Source: Paenibacillus sp. 37 (lineage in GTDB: Bacteria; Bacillota; Bacilli; Paenibacillales; Paenibacillaceae). Taken from it: DNA of 64,000 nucleotides. The position numbers and the translations under genes were made by a program. Of the stretch, positions 35,752-44,237 are shown one piece after another. The notes below the pieces were generated by a model. The model ran no database searches, was not told the DNA's origin, and saw only the letters and a list, made by a program, of their open reading frames with translations. Positions within the stretch are counted from its first letter, which is position 1. Each line of letters begins with the position of its first letter. Location of the stretch: positions 1,550,001 to 1,614,000 of the forward strand of contig NZ_CP043761.1 in the NCBI RefSeq assembly GCF_008386395.1. Reading direction: 5' to 3'.

Positions 35752-36522
35752 TTACTGATTACTCGCACGATAGGTTTCACGATAATAGATTCCAATGTTG
35801 GCAATCCAGATTACAGAGAGCATTACGATGGGGAATGGAGCGAAGGTGAATAGAACCGAATACAGCACCATAGAGACCATTCCAACACCAAGAAGTACAT
35901 TCATCATCTGAAAAGAACGATAGGCTGCGCGATACACGATCCATTTCTCGCCTTCATCCAGCTTCTCAAAATGATCTTTCTTCATATTGCGCGAGTTCAG
36001 ATCCAGAGTGCGTTCAGGATAATAACGGTTGTATCGCTTCACAGTCAGAGTTTGCACGACCACAACGATGATAATAGAGATACATGAAGCAACTAAATTC
36101 AAGAGGTTGAACAGTTCTGGAGAATTCGGCATGGTTCGGTTGGATGCATACAAGGACAAAGCAAGTGCTGCCCAGGTAAACGTAAGGATAACGCTGAATC
36201 CGCTGAGGATCATCGCTTTTCCGAGGGAGCGCTCTGCGGGAGAGATGAGTGAATCGGAATCTCCATAAGCATCAACTTCCATGGGAGGGACAGATGGCGT
36301 GCGGGAGAGACTGAAGATGTTCCACAACGTCATAACTACCACAAAAGCCGCCAGAATTGCGAATAAAAGATCATAGTCATAATACACAGACAGCGTCCAG
36401 TTCAAGTCAGAAGGGAGTTTACTGACTCCGCTAGCTCCGAGAAAACCAACTACAGCACCACCTGCTGCATACAAGGGAAGACGCAACCGCTTTTTAATGG
36501 ACGAGGATGATGAATTTTTCAT
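35752..36522 (-). CDS. DUF3169-family membrane protein
   Basis: A 256-aa membrane protein with about six helices and a conserved cytoplasmic segment between helix pairs (RYYPERTLDLNSRNMKKDHFEKLDEGEKWIVYRAAYRSF). This fits the DUF3169 family, which in B. subtilis includes YoaS next to a small HTH protein. Function is unknown. The ATG at 36522 is one base after the stop of the upstream HTH gene and has GGTGGAG as ribosome binding site, so the two form a tight operon. The pairing suggests a membrane protein whose level is set by its own small regulator. Confidence 0.75.
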   Translation of the reverse strand: MKNSSSSSIKKRLRLPLYAAGGAVVGFLGASGVSKLPSDLNWTLSVYYDYDLLFAILAAFVVVMTLWNIFSLSRTPSVPPMEVDAYGDSDSLISPAERSLGKAMILSGFSVILTFTWAALALSLYASNRTMPNSPELFNLLNLVASCISIIIVVVVQTLTVKRYNRYYPERTLDLNSRNMKKDHFEKLDEGEKWIVYRAAYRSFQMMNVLLGVGMVSMVLYSVLFTFAPFPIVMLSVIWIANIGIYYRETYRASNQ

Positions 36523-36523
36523 T

Positions 36524-36733
36524 TTAATCTCCACCTTTCAGTTCAAAGATTTTTTCGACAGGTTCACGAAATACATGTGCTATTTTTAGTGCCAGAACGA
36601 CCGACGGAGAGTAATCTCCACGCTCAATCAGGGCAATGGTTTGACGGGATGCACCAATGAGTTTGGCCAGTTCTGCTTGGGATAGCCGGTCTCTGGCTCG
36701 TAACTCCCGAACGTGATTGTGTAATTCTTCCAC
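36524..36733 (-). CDS. Small XRE-family regulator (YozG-like)
   Basis: A 69-aa, single-domain helix-turn-helix protein: LSQAELAKLIGASRQTIALIERGDYSPSVVLALKIAHVF. The GTG start follows GGAGGTGAG. Such short Cro/YozG-like proteins usually repress their own operon. It is directly followed by the DUF3169 membrane protein. Upstream on the minus strand, TTTACA and TACATT at 17-bp spacing could be the promoter. Confidence 0.85.
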   Translation of the reverse strand: MEELHNHVRELRARDRLSQAELAKLIGASRQTIALIERGDYSPSVVLALKIAHVFREPVEKIFELKGGD

Positions 36734-36836
36734 TTGCTCACCTCCATGAAATTAATGTACATGATATTTGACTAAATGTAAACTATAATATACAAAATGT
36801 TAAAGATAATTTACTTCTAAACGTTGATAATGGACA

Positions 36837-36866
36837 TGAAAAAGAGAGCCTGCTGGGCTCCCTTGG
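36837..36866 (-). terminator. Intrinsic terminator of the MFS gene
   Basis: On the minus strand GGGAGCC, loop CAGCA, GGCTCTC and then TTTTT. Confidence 0.65.
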
Positions 36867-36907
36867 ATGATTATTTTGTTGTCGGAAAAGTTGTCGGAAA
36901 AGTGAAA

Positions 36908-38158
36908 TCAAGATGCATCTGCACACGGCAGATGTTGATTCTGTTCCTCTGCCTTCCGAAGTAACATTCGGAAAAAGACGAGCGCTCCAAGCCCCATCAG
37001 GATATACAGACCAGCCATCGCATAGGAGGGCAGAAAGGCTCCAATGGTTAACCCGAGACTGCCGAGAAGGGCAGCAGCGTTGTAACTCAACCCGTCAGCA
37101 GCCATATAGGCAGCACGGTCCGAATCTGGAATCATACCCGCGAGCATGACCTGACGAACAGGGGCGTACATCAATTCTCCAACGGTTAGCAGTATAGCGG
37201 ATGAGATGAGTAACCAGGCCCAGTTGCTGAAAGCAAGTACGGTGAAACCTGCGGTATAGAGGAGCATACCAACAGTCATGATAGATCGGGACTGGAAGCG
37301 ACCTATCCATCTGGAGAATGGAATGGCAACCAAGGCGACCATTACGGTGTTGATGACCATGATCAGGCTGAACATATGCAGACCTGAGATATCAGAGCCG
37401 AACAGTTGGGCGGTGAATTCATTTTTTAGACGAACAGCGATGTATTTATCCAACTGAAATTCCAGGGAGACTGCAAGTACAGTAGCCGTGAAAAATATCA
37501 TGAAACGTTTGTCCTGATAGACCGCCCAGTACGTTTTCAGTATGTTCCTCTGGATGGGAGCATCGACATAACCAAGTACGTGTTTATCCATTGTTTCACG
37601 AATCATAAAGATCAAAATAAACAGGGTAGCTAGGCTTTCGAGGCATACCAGACTGAACAATAGGAAACGAAATGATTCGAAAAATAGTCCGCCCATCAGT
37701 GCGCCAAAGGTTACAGCCACGTTTGTTGTCCAATATTGCAATCCATATACATAATGCCGTTCATGTTCACTGCTCACGTCGACAATCATGGCATTAGCAA
37801 TCGGCACGGTGATCCCTGAACTTAGACTGCTGAGCAGAAACATGAGACAAGTGACAATGATCGAATCCATCCACGGCGAATTGGCGATGGCCAAACAAAG
37901 TAGAGCGATGACCTGGAGACTTTGTGCAATCACCATTAACTTCTTCCGTCCAATTCGATCAGACCAATATCCTGCCCACAATCCCACAATCATGGAAGCT
38001 ACAATATTTACCGTTAGCAATAACCCCGCCAAACTTGCGCCAATCTGAATACTCAGATAGATCGCCATGAATGGAATGATGGACTTCTGGGTCAGATCGG
38101 TGAAAAAATCAGTAATGATACGTATCCTGATGTTAGGGTGCAGATCGGCGTATTTCAT
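36908..38158 (-). CDS. MFS transporter (multidrug-efflux type)
   Basis: A 416-aa, 12-helix major facilitator. The cytoplasmic loop 2-3 motif is visible as GYWSDRIGRKKLMVI. The N-terminus (DFFTDLTQKSIIPFMAIYL) resembles the DHA1/MdtH-like drug-efflux branch. I prefer the ATG at 38158, after GGAAGGAAG, to two upstream in-frame ATGs that would add a hydrophobic, unlikely N-terminus. It is divergent from an SgrR-like regulator that carries a solute-binding domain, which probably controls it. The substrate is unknown; export of a sugar or drug is equally possible. Confidence 0.85.
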   Translation of the reverse strand: MKYADLHPNIRIRIITDFFTDLTQKSIIPFMAIYLSIQIGASLAGLLLTVNIVASMIVGLWAGYWSDRIGRKKLMVIAQSLQVIALLCLAIANSPWMDSIIVTCLMFLLSSLSSGITVPIANAMIVDVSSEHERHYVYGLQYWTTNVAVTFGALMGGLFFESFRFLLFSLVCLESLATLFILIFMIRETMDKHVLGYVDAPIQRNILKTYWAVYQDKRFMIFFTATVLAVSLEFQLDKYIAVRLKNEFTAQLFGSDISGLHMFSLIMVINTVMVALVAIPFSRWIGRFQSRSIMTVGMLLYTAGFTVLAFSNWAWLLISSAILLTVGELMYAPVRQVMLAGMIPDSDRAAYMAADGLSYNAAALLGSLGLTIGAFLPSYAMAGLYILMGLGALVFFRMLLRKAEEQNQHLPCADAS

Positions 38159-38281
38159 AAGTCGTTTTTCTTCCTTCCCACTGGTCATGTTGATGTTACT
38201 GAGTATAATGGAGGAAAACCTGAAGAAAAACTGTAGAAGCATCCGGATGGATTTCGTATTTTAGCAGAAGGTAGGGCATAT

Positions 38282-40165
38282 ATGGACGTATCAGAACATT
38301 ACATTCAACTGCGATTAAACTTTCCACATGTACATGATGAACAAGAAGTAAATACAACAGTAGGTGAACTTGCCGATCTATTATGTTGTACCATGCGCAA
38401 TATGAACCTCATTATGAACAAATTCAAGGAGAACGGGTGGGTCAGATGGAACCCGCAGCGCGGCAGGGGCAAAAAATCGATGCTGGTATTTTGTGTCCCG
38501 TTGCTTGAAGTGGCGCGTGAACGATTTGACCATTTCCTGGATGGGAACAGGATGGAGGACGCCTATGAACTTGCCGCCACCTTACCAATTACGATGAGAG
38601 AACATCTGATACAGCAAATGCAGCATCAATTTGGTCTGCGTTCGAATAAAGGGGACAGAGGACGAGTGGATACATTGCGGATTCCACGGAATATCCCTTT
38701 TAAGACATTGGATCCCACGCAGACGGCCATGTGGGGAGAAGTTTTTATTGTTGCGGAGGTTTTTGATTGTTTGGTTCGCTATAATGCTGAACACCAGGTC
38801 TGTGAACCGAGTCTTGCTGTGGCATGGGAGAGTCATTCGGAGGGGAGGGAATGGACTTTTTATCTGCACAAAGGTATACCCTTTCATCATGGCAGGATAT
38901 TGGATGCAGAGGACGTGAAGTTTACCTTTGATCGCATTATCTCTGACAATAGTAACCCGTGCAGGCCTCTGTTTGGATCTATTGAGCGCATAGAGACGTT
39001 GGACGAATTGACTGTACGTTTTGTGTTAAACAAGCCTAACTTCATGTTCCCGGATCTGATGAGCAGTATGTCTGCATCGATCTTGCCGAGAGATGTGGAG
39101 ATGAATCCGCTCCATCCGATTGGAACAGGACCTTATCGGTTGACACGTCATGATTCCAAGCTGCTTGTGTTGGAAGTATTCCCTTCCTACTTCCGAGGCC
39201 GAGCCTATATTGACCGCGTTGAAGTATGGCAACTTCCCCACTCTGGGAGGGTGGAGTCCGTCATCAAGCATAATATATTTCCGGATGCGGAGCCTCGTGC
39301 CGTGCAGCATGAGATGCAGGGTGGCATGTATATGACGTTTAATATGCAAAAGGAAGGGCCACAGCATGATGTGAATTTTCGCCGGGCTGTTCAACAGCTA
39401 TTGAATGCGCAGGAGTTGTCGCAAGCGCTCGGAAGCACGAACACGCAGGCTGCTTATAGTTTGATTCGAGGACGAGTACAGCAACCTTTAAAGGTGGGTT
39501 CAAATCAAGGGGAGCCATGGAAACAGCAATCGGAACAACTGGATGGTTCGGTCACACCTGTATCTGAACTTTCCGTGGAGACCTCACTGGCGCGGGCCTC
39601 AGCATTCTTGCGTCATAGCTCTTATCAAGGGCAGAGTTTAAGTCTGTGGGTGGAAGAAGGCGAGAAGATGGAGGCAGATATGGTCTGGTTTGCAGAGAGA
39701 AGTAAACAGATTGGCCTACATATCAACATTATGCAGGGAGATCCGATCCATGCAGTCTATCAAGATGGGTTCGGGGATTGTGATCTGATCTATACAGGAG
39801 AAATCTTCAATGATCATGTCGTGCTGAGTCTCGTGACGATGTACACCTTCCAGAACACGTTATTCCTGATTGCGATGAATGATTACTGGAGACATGAACT
39901 GGAACAGGAATGTGGACGAGTGGTGATGATCCAGGAACCAGCGGAGCGGTTGAATAGATTGATTCGGCTAGAGGATCGACTGATTCAGGAGGCATTGCTT
40001 CTGCCCACATACAGCTTCAAGGAAGAACACGCCCATCATGATTCGTTGCGAGATTATCGTCTTGCGGGGTATGGTCTGCCTGATCTGCGCAGATTGTGGG
40101 TGAAGAGAAGACCTGGTGCCGAAGAAGAGGATGTGAGTTATCCGGTGTATATTCCGTTGTGGTAG
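38282..40165 (+). CDS. SgrR-like regulator with solute-binding domain
   Basis: A 627-aa cytoplasmic protein. The N-terminal winged-helix domain of SgrR type spans about residues 1-115 (VGELADLLCCTMRNMNLIMNKFKENGWVRW). A family-5 extracellular solute-binding fold spans about 130-560 (DPTQTAMWGEVFIVAEVFDCLVRYN, PFHHGRILDAEDVKFTFDRI, HPIGTGPYRL). There is no signal peptide, so the binding fold acts as an intracellular ligand sensor, as in E. coli SgrR. It is divergent from the MFS gene by 123 bp, a common Bacillales pairing. The ligand is probably a peptide- or sugar-like molecule also handled by the transporter. Confidence 0.85.
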   Translation: MDVSEHYIQLRLNFPHVHDEQEVNTTVGELADLLCCTMRNMNLIMNKFKENGWVRWNPQRGRGKKSMLVFCVPLLEVARERFDHFLDGNRMEDAYELAATLPITMREHLIQQMQHQFGLRSNKGDRGRVDTLRIPRNIPFKTLDPTQTAMWGEVFIVAEVFDCLVRYNAEHQVCEPSLAVAWESHSEGREWTFYLHKGIPFHHGRILDAEDVKFTFDRIISDNSNPCRPLFGSIERIETLDELTVRFVLNKPNFMFPDLMSSMSASILPRDVEMNPLHPIGTGPYRLTRHDSKLLVLEVFPSYFRGRAYIDRVEVWQLPHSGRVESVIKHNIFPDAEPRAVQHEMQGGMYMTFNMQKEGPQHDVNFRRAVQQLLNAQELSQALGSTNTQAAYSLIRGRVQQPLKVGSNQGEPWKQQSEQLDGSVTPVSELSVETSLARASAFLRHSSYQGQSLSLWVEEGEKMEADMVWFAERSKQIGLHINIMQGDPIHAVYQDGFGDCDLIYTGEIFNDHVVLSLVTMYTFQNTLFLIAMNDYWRHELEQECGRVVMIQEPAERLNRLIRLEDRLIQEALLLPTYSFKEEHAHHDSLRDYRLAGYGLPDLRRLWVKRRPGAEEEDVSYPVYIPLW

Positions 40166-40328
40166 GACTATGCAAGCGTAAAAATGCCGTATTAACGGAC
40201 TTCACCGATTGCTTGTCAAACTAGTCCGCATATATCGAACAAGTCCCTCATAACATGTACTAATCAAGTAGGGGTTCTGCTGCAAGCACAATCCTGAAGT
40301 GAAAACATGTGCTAAAGGGGATGATGTC

Positions 40329-41525
40329 ATGCGCCGAATATCATGGATGCTTGCCATGGTATTGGTCTTATCGGCCTTACTTGCCGCCTGCGGGAAGAAG
40401 GATGCGGCAGCTGTGGTCAAAGATCTGAACGAAGTCGTAGGAGAGATGGAAAGTTACCAGGGGGCAGGCGTGATGACGCTGCATACCGGAGATACGCCGC
40501 AGCAGTACAAGGTCGAGGTATGGCATCAGAAGCCTTCCTATTATCGTATTGCGTTAACGAATGCCAAAAAGGATGTAACACAGATTGTACTGCGTAACGA
40601 TGAAGGCGTGTTTGTTCTGACGCCGAGCCAGAACAAAAGCTTCCGTTTTCAGAGCAATTGGCCAGATAATCAGGGACAGGTATATCTCTATGAAACATTG
40701 ATTAGGAGCATTACGGGGGATACAACCCGCCAGTTTGCGGATGAGAAGGAAAGCTATGTATTTGATGTAGCTGCCAATTATAATACACACGCACTTGTCA
40801 GACAGAAAATCTGGCTGAACAAAAGCGATTATGCACCTAAACAGGTGGAGGTATCCGACTCCAATGCCAATGTTGTGGTCGATGTGAAGTTTGACTCCTT
40901 CAAATTCGGGACTGAATTTGAGAAAGATGCCTTTGACATGCAACGTAACATGACAGCAGCTTCAGAAGAAGGCGGCCAAACAGGAACGGATTCTGGTGTA
41001 ACTCCTGCGGAGCAAACAGGTGAGGGCGGTAAAGAACCTGCCAATCCTCAGACAGCGCCTGAACCTGATGGAGCCGTTACTGATGGACAGTCGGGTGTAG
41101 GTGGTGACACAGAGCAGCAAGGTACAGAGGGTGCTGCAACTGGTCAGGAAGGCGAAGAACCAACACTCGCAGAGCCGGAAGGCGCAGACAGCTTCGGCGT
41201 AATTCAGCCGACCTATGCGCCAGAAGGTGTGCAGCTCAAGGATGATCAGATTCTGGAAGAGGCGGGGGACTATTCGGTTATGCTTCGTTATGAAGGAACA
41301 TATAATTACACGATATTCGAAGCCAGACCACAGGATCGAGCCGTATCGCTTGCTCCATCCAGTGTAGTGGATCTTGGATTCACACTGGGAATGATCAGCG
41401 GAGATGCATTGAAGACACTGACATGGATGACAGATGGTATAGAATATCGGATCACCAGTGCCGACCTGCCTCAGAACGAAATGGTACGCATTGCAACATC
41501 GATGCAGGAAGAGTCAGGCAAATGA
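40329..41525 (+). CDS. ydcC: LolA-like lipoprotein (YdcC family, sporulation-linked)
   Basis: A 398-aa lipoprotein (lipobox LLAAC at about residues 17-21). Residues about 25-205 form a LolA-like lipid-binding half-barrel (MESYQGAGVMTLHTG, VEVWHQKPSYYRIAL, VLRNDEGVFVLTPSQNKSFRFQ, YVFDVAANYNTHALVRQKIWLNKSDY). A low-complexity linker rich in Glu, Gly, Thr and Gln (about 215-285) leads to a second globular region of about 100 residues. In B. subtilis ydcC sits directly before the alanine racemase gene, as here, and is a sporulation gene. The ATG follows AAAGGGG. The exact role is unknown; lipid or wall-linked sensing is possible. Confidence 0.8.
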   Translation: MRRISWMLAMVLVLSALLAACGKKDAAAVVKDLNEVVGEMESYQGAGVMTLHTGDTPQQYKVEVWHQKPSYYRIALTNAKKDVTQIVLRNDEGVFVLTPSQNKSFRFQSNWPDNQGQVYLYETLIRSITGDTTRQFADEKESYVFDVAANYNTHALVRQKIWLNKSDYAPKQVEVSDSNANVVVDVKFDSFKFGTEFEKDAFDMQRNMTAASEEGGQTGTDSGVTPAEQTGEGGKEPANPQTAPEPDGAVTDGQSGVGGDTEQQGTEGAATGQEGEEPTLAEPEGADSFGVIQPTYAPEGVQLKDDQILEEAGDYSVMLRYEGTYNYTIFEARPQDRAVSLAPSSVVDLGFTLGMISGDALKTLTWMTDGIEYRITSADLPQNEMVRIATSMQEESGK

Positions 41526-41920
41526 TTTTTGAACAAATGAACGAATAGTAGCATAAACATAAGGAATGCTAAGAAGCATCGGAGACCCGTTCTCCGGTGC
41601 TTTGCTTTGATGTAAGACAGGTATTCATCTGACGCCGTTTTTCTTACTCGATACACCCAATAATGCAAAATGCGCTTCTACGCAGAGGGAACCGGGTAAA
41701 TAATCGATATAAGCAGATTTTGCTGGGGTGGGAAAGTGGAATTTAGCCCTGCCAATCTCGCTTATTGGTCTTCTTCTGTGTTCGCATTTGTTCCTCAAAC
41801 GGCGCACCTTACATCTGTTTTTGAATGCGAAACTTCGGTTCATTTGACAGTCACATGCTGGAGCATTACGATGGAGTCTGACGTGAGCCGGATTAAGATG
41901 ATTAGAGAAGGTGACTTAAC
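41526..41920. other. 395-bp gap between ydcC and alr
   Basis: No credible gene. A hairpin at 41572-41612 (AAGCATCGGAGA with TTCTCCGGTGCTT) with an interrupted T tract may end ydcC. The alr promoter lies at 41844-41872. A short + strand frame at 41736-41984 lacks a ribosome binding site and overlaps alr. Confidence 0.4.
41844..41872 (+). promoter_or_regulatory. Putative alr promoter
   Basis: Perfect -35 TTGACA (41844-41849), a 17-bp spacer and -10 TACGAT (41867-41872), 49 bp before the alr start. Confidence 0.55.
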
Positions 41921-43108
41921 GTGCAAGGACAATATCGGCCGACCCAAGCGGAGATCAATTTGGATCATTTGTGTACTAACGTAGAAGCTTTCCGCGAGGC
42001 ATTGCCTCAGGGCATGAAATTCCTCGCCTGTGTGAAGGCCAATGCCTATGGACACGGAGCGGTGGAGACGGCTAGGGAACTGGAACGAGTGGGTGTGGAT
42101 TACTTAAGTGTGGCTTTTCTTGACGAAGCTCTGGAACTGCGACAACATGGGATTACGATTCCAATCTTGGTACTGGGTTATACGCCGCCTGAAGGGATCG
42201 CTGTTGCATGGCAACATGATGTGACCGTCACACTGTTCAGCAGGGAAGTGCTTGACGCCATTCGACATCTGGATGCGAGCACATTCGCTAACAAACTGAA
42301 GGTTCATATTAAAATCGACAGCGGCATGGGCCGATTAGGTCTGTTGCCTGGCGATGAGGCATTGGCTTTCATTGAGGAAGTAGCTTCGCTCAATCAGGTG
42401 ATGCTGGAAGGCATGTTTACCCATTTTGCCAGAGCAGATGAAGAAGACAAAACCTATACACTGGAGCAGTATAGACGGTTCCAAAGCGTGGTTCATGCGC
42501 TCAGGGATCAGGGATGTTCCATCCCGATTATACATACGGCGAACAGCGCCGCTGCCATTGATACACCGGAATTGTCCTATGACATGGTACGTGTGGGAAT
42601 AAGCCTGTACGGACTGTATCCTTCGGCTGAAGTGAATCATCAGGTGGTGAAGCTGTCCCCGGTATTGACGCTGAAGACAAAAGCGGTTCTGGTCAAAACA
42701 CTGCCACCCCATTGGGGGATCAGTTACGGAACCCGTTATTTTACGCAAGGGTACGAACGAATAGCGACACTGCCGCTCGGATATGCAGACGGATTCTCCA
42801 GAATGCTGACAGGTAAAGCACAAGTGCTTGTACGCGGCCGCCGCGTCCCTGTCGTCGGTACAATCTGCATGGATCAGTGTATGGTGTCGTTACAATCTTT
42901 CGCGGAAGAGGCGGAAGAAATTCAAGTCGGCGAAGAGGTTGTCCTCATCGGTCATCAGTCTGGTGGCGTTATAACCGCAGACGAGGTGGCATCCCAGCTC
43001 GGTACGATTGCTTATGAAGTGATCTGCATGATGGCGCACCGCATTCCACGGGTATATACCCGCGGGGGAGCAGTAGTCGCCAGAATCAATCCACTTTTGA
43101 CATCCTGA
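41921..43108 (+). CDS. alr: Alanine racemase
   Basis: Interconverts L- and D-alanine with pyridoxal phosphate, supplying D-Ala for peptidoglycan. The 395-aa length is typical. The cofactor lysine is Lys39 in FLACVKANAYGHG, and the second catalytic base is Tyr269 in GISYGTRY. Residues CMDQCM lie in the C-terminal beta-barrel. The GTG start follows GAAGGTGAC. Its position after ydcC and before the EndoAI/EndoA genes is the standard Bacillales order, which supports the housekeeping racemase rather than a spore-specific one. Confidence 0.95.
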   Translation: MQGQYRPTQAEINLDHLCTNVEAFREALPQGMKFLACVKANAYGHGAVETARELERVGVDYLSVAFLDEALELRQHGITIPILVLGYTPPEGIAVAWQHDVTVTLFSREVLDAIRHLDASTFANKLKVHIKIDSGMGRLGLLPGDEALAFIEEVASLNQVMLEGMFTHFARADEEDKTYTLEQYRRFQSVVHALRDQGCSIPIIHTANSAAAIDTPELSYDMVRVGISLYGLYPSAEVNHQVVKLSPVLTLKTKAVLVKTLPPHWGISYGTRYFTQGYERIATLPLGYADGFSRMLTGKAQVLVRGRRVPVVGTICMDQCMVSLQSFAEEAEEIQVGEEVVLIGHQSGGVITADEVASQLGTIAYEVICMMAHRIPRVYTRGGAVVARINPLLTS

Positions 43109-43367
43109 CAGCTAACTGGACGTCATTACCAATAAACTTTTTTTCAGAACAGAAGGAAAACTGTCGGAGCATCTCGAATTATGTATGACAGTAAGGATTT
43201 AATTCCTGAATTGAGATGTTTGGTCTGTACGAATATTGTTCCCCGTGTTTATAATGGAGTACAGCATACTTGATATACTCGGGGCATATATATTCCTTTG
43301 TATAAAAGTTCTGGAAAAACGTAATACTGGTTCACAATGGCGAAAGGTTTGTGGGGGTGGAAGAAAG

Positions 43368-43649
43368 GTGGCCAACTTGCAGAACACCAAGCGGATCATG
43401 ATCAGTTTACCTGATTATCTTTTGCAGGAAGTGGATGGCATCGTAGCGCTGGAGAATTCCAACCGCAGCGAATTGATTAGGCAGGCTATGAAGCTGTATT
43501 TAACGGAGCGTAAGAAACGTTACATCCGTGAAACGATGCAGCGAGGGTACATGGAGATGGCAAAAATTAATCTGACCATGGCATCCGAAGCCTTTCATGC
43601 GGAGGAAGATGCGGACAGCACTCTGGACCGCTTAGTTAGCGGGGTGTAG
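43368..43649 (+). CDS. ndoAI: Antitoxin EndoAI (MazE-like, ribbon-helix-helix)
   Basis: A 93-aa protein, the same length as B. subtilis EndoAI. The N-terminal ribbon-helix-helix DNA-binding domain (TKRIMISLPDYLLQEVDGIVALENSNRSELIRQAMKLYL) is followed by a helical tail that wraps and blocks the toxin. The GTG at 43368 follows a GGAAGAAAG stretch; longer in-frame extensions upstream have no support. The toxin gene starts three bases after the stop, so both come from one message. Confidence 0.92.
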   Translation: MANLQNTKRIMISLPDYLLQEVDGIVALENSNRSELIRQAMKLYLTERKKRYIRETMQRGYMEMAKINLTMASEAFHAEEDADSTLDRLVSGV

Positions 43650-43652
43650 ACA

Positions 43653-44003
43653 TTGATCGTAAAACGTGGTGACGTTTTTTTTGCGGATCTTTCTCCCGTT
43701 GTCGGTTCCGAGCAAGGTGGAGTCAGGCCGGTTCTGGTGATCCAGAATGATATCGGCAACCGGTTCAGTCCAACTTGTATTGTGGCGGCTATCACCGCCC
43801 AAATCCAGAAGGCAAAGCTGCCAACGCATGTGGAAATTGATGCGGCGGCACACGGCTTTGACCGGGACTCGGTTATTTTGCTCGAACAAATACGGACGAT
43901 TGATAAACAGAGGCTGACTGACAAGATTACCCATCTGGACGAGGAGACCATGAAATTGGTCAACGAAGCCTTACAGATCAGTCTTGGTTTAATCGATTTT
44001 TAA
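43653..44003 (+). CDS. ndoA: mRNA interferase EndoA (MazF type)
   Basis: A 116-aa endoribonuclease, identical in length to B. subtilis EndoA, which cuts mRNA at UACAU. Typical features: [31 protein letters not shown] with the catalytic Arg, the [15 protein letters not shown] strand and [12 protein letters not shown] with the catalytic Thr. TTG start. It is co-transcribed with the antitoxin and ends before a strong terminator. In Bacillus the sigB regulatory genes follow here; in this genome they do not. Confidence 0.93.
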   Translation: MIVKRGDVFFADLSPVVGSEQGGVRPVLVIQNDIGNRFSPTCIVAAITAQIQKAKLPTHVEIDAAAHGFDRDSVILLEQIRTIDKQRLTDKITHLDEETMKLVNEALQISLGLIDF

Positions 44004-44090
44004 GGCAGTAACCAGCGTCTTGTACGCTGCACTGCCGTCCGTTGGCAATGGATGTTCCTGTAAGGGAACACACTGAATTCAGACTGTAAC

Positions 44091-44134
44091 CAAAAGAGCG
44101 TATGACATCCTTCGGGCTGTTATGCGCTCTTTTG
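44091..44134 (+). terminator. Intrinsic terminator of the alr-ndoAI-ndoA unit
   Basis: CAAAAGAGCGTATGACATCC, loop TTCG, GGCTGTTATGCGCTCTTTTG: a long stem with a stable tetraloop. Confidence 0.8.
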
Positions 44135-44177
44135 ATTAAAGCTTGATGAAAGCGTAGAACATTGGCGATCTTTTCGC

Positions 44178-44204
44178 TATAATGAACCTGAGAAACCGTT
44201 TACC
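44178..44204 (+). promoter_or_regulatory. -10 box and catabolite-response-like site of the alpha-galactosidase
   Basis: TATAAT at 44178-44183 is followed by AGAAACCGTTTACC at 44191-44204. The latter matches the CcpA site pattern TGWNANCGNTNWCA except at its two end bases. It covers the probable transcription start, where CcpA binding would repress by roadblock. No good -35 is visible. Confidence 0.45.
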
Positions 44205-44237
44205 CGAAAGACCTATATATAGAGGTGGAGGAGACAT

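Noticed and set aside
41736..41984. An 82-aa frame before alr
   Set aside because: No ribosome binding site, no motif, overlaps the alr start and covers its promoter.
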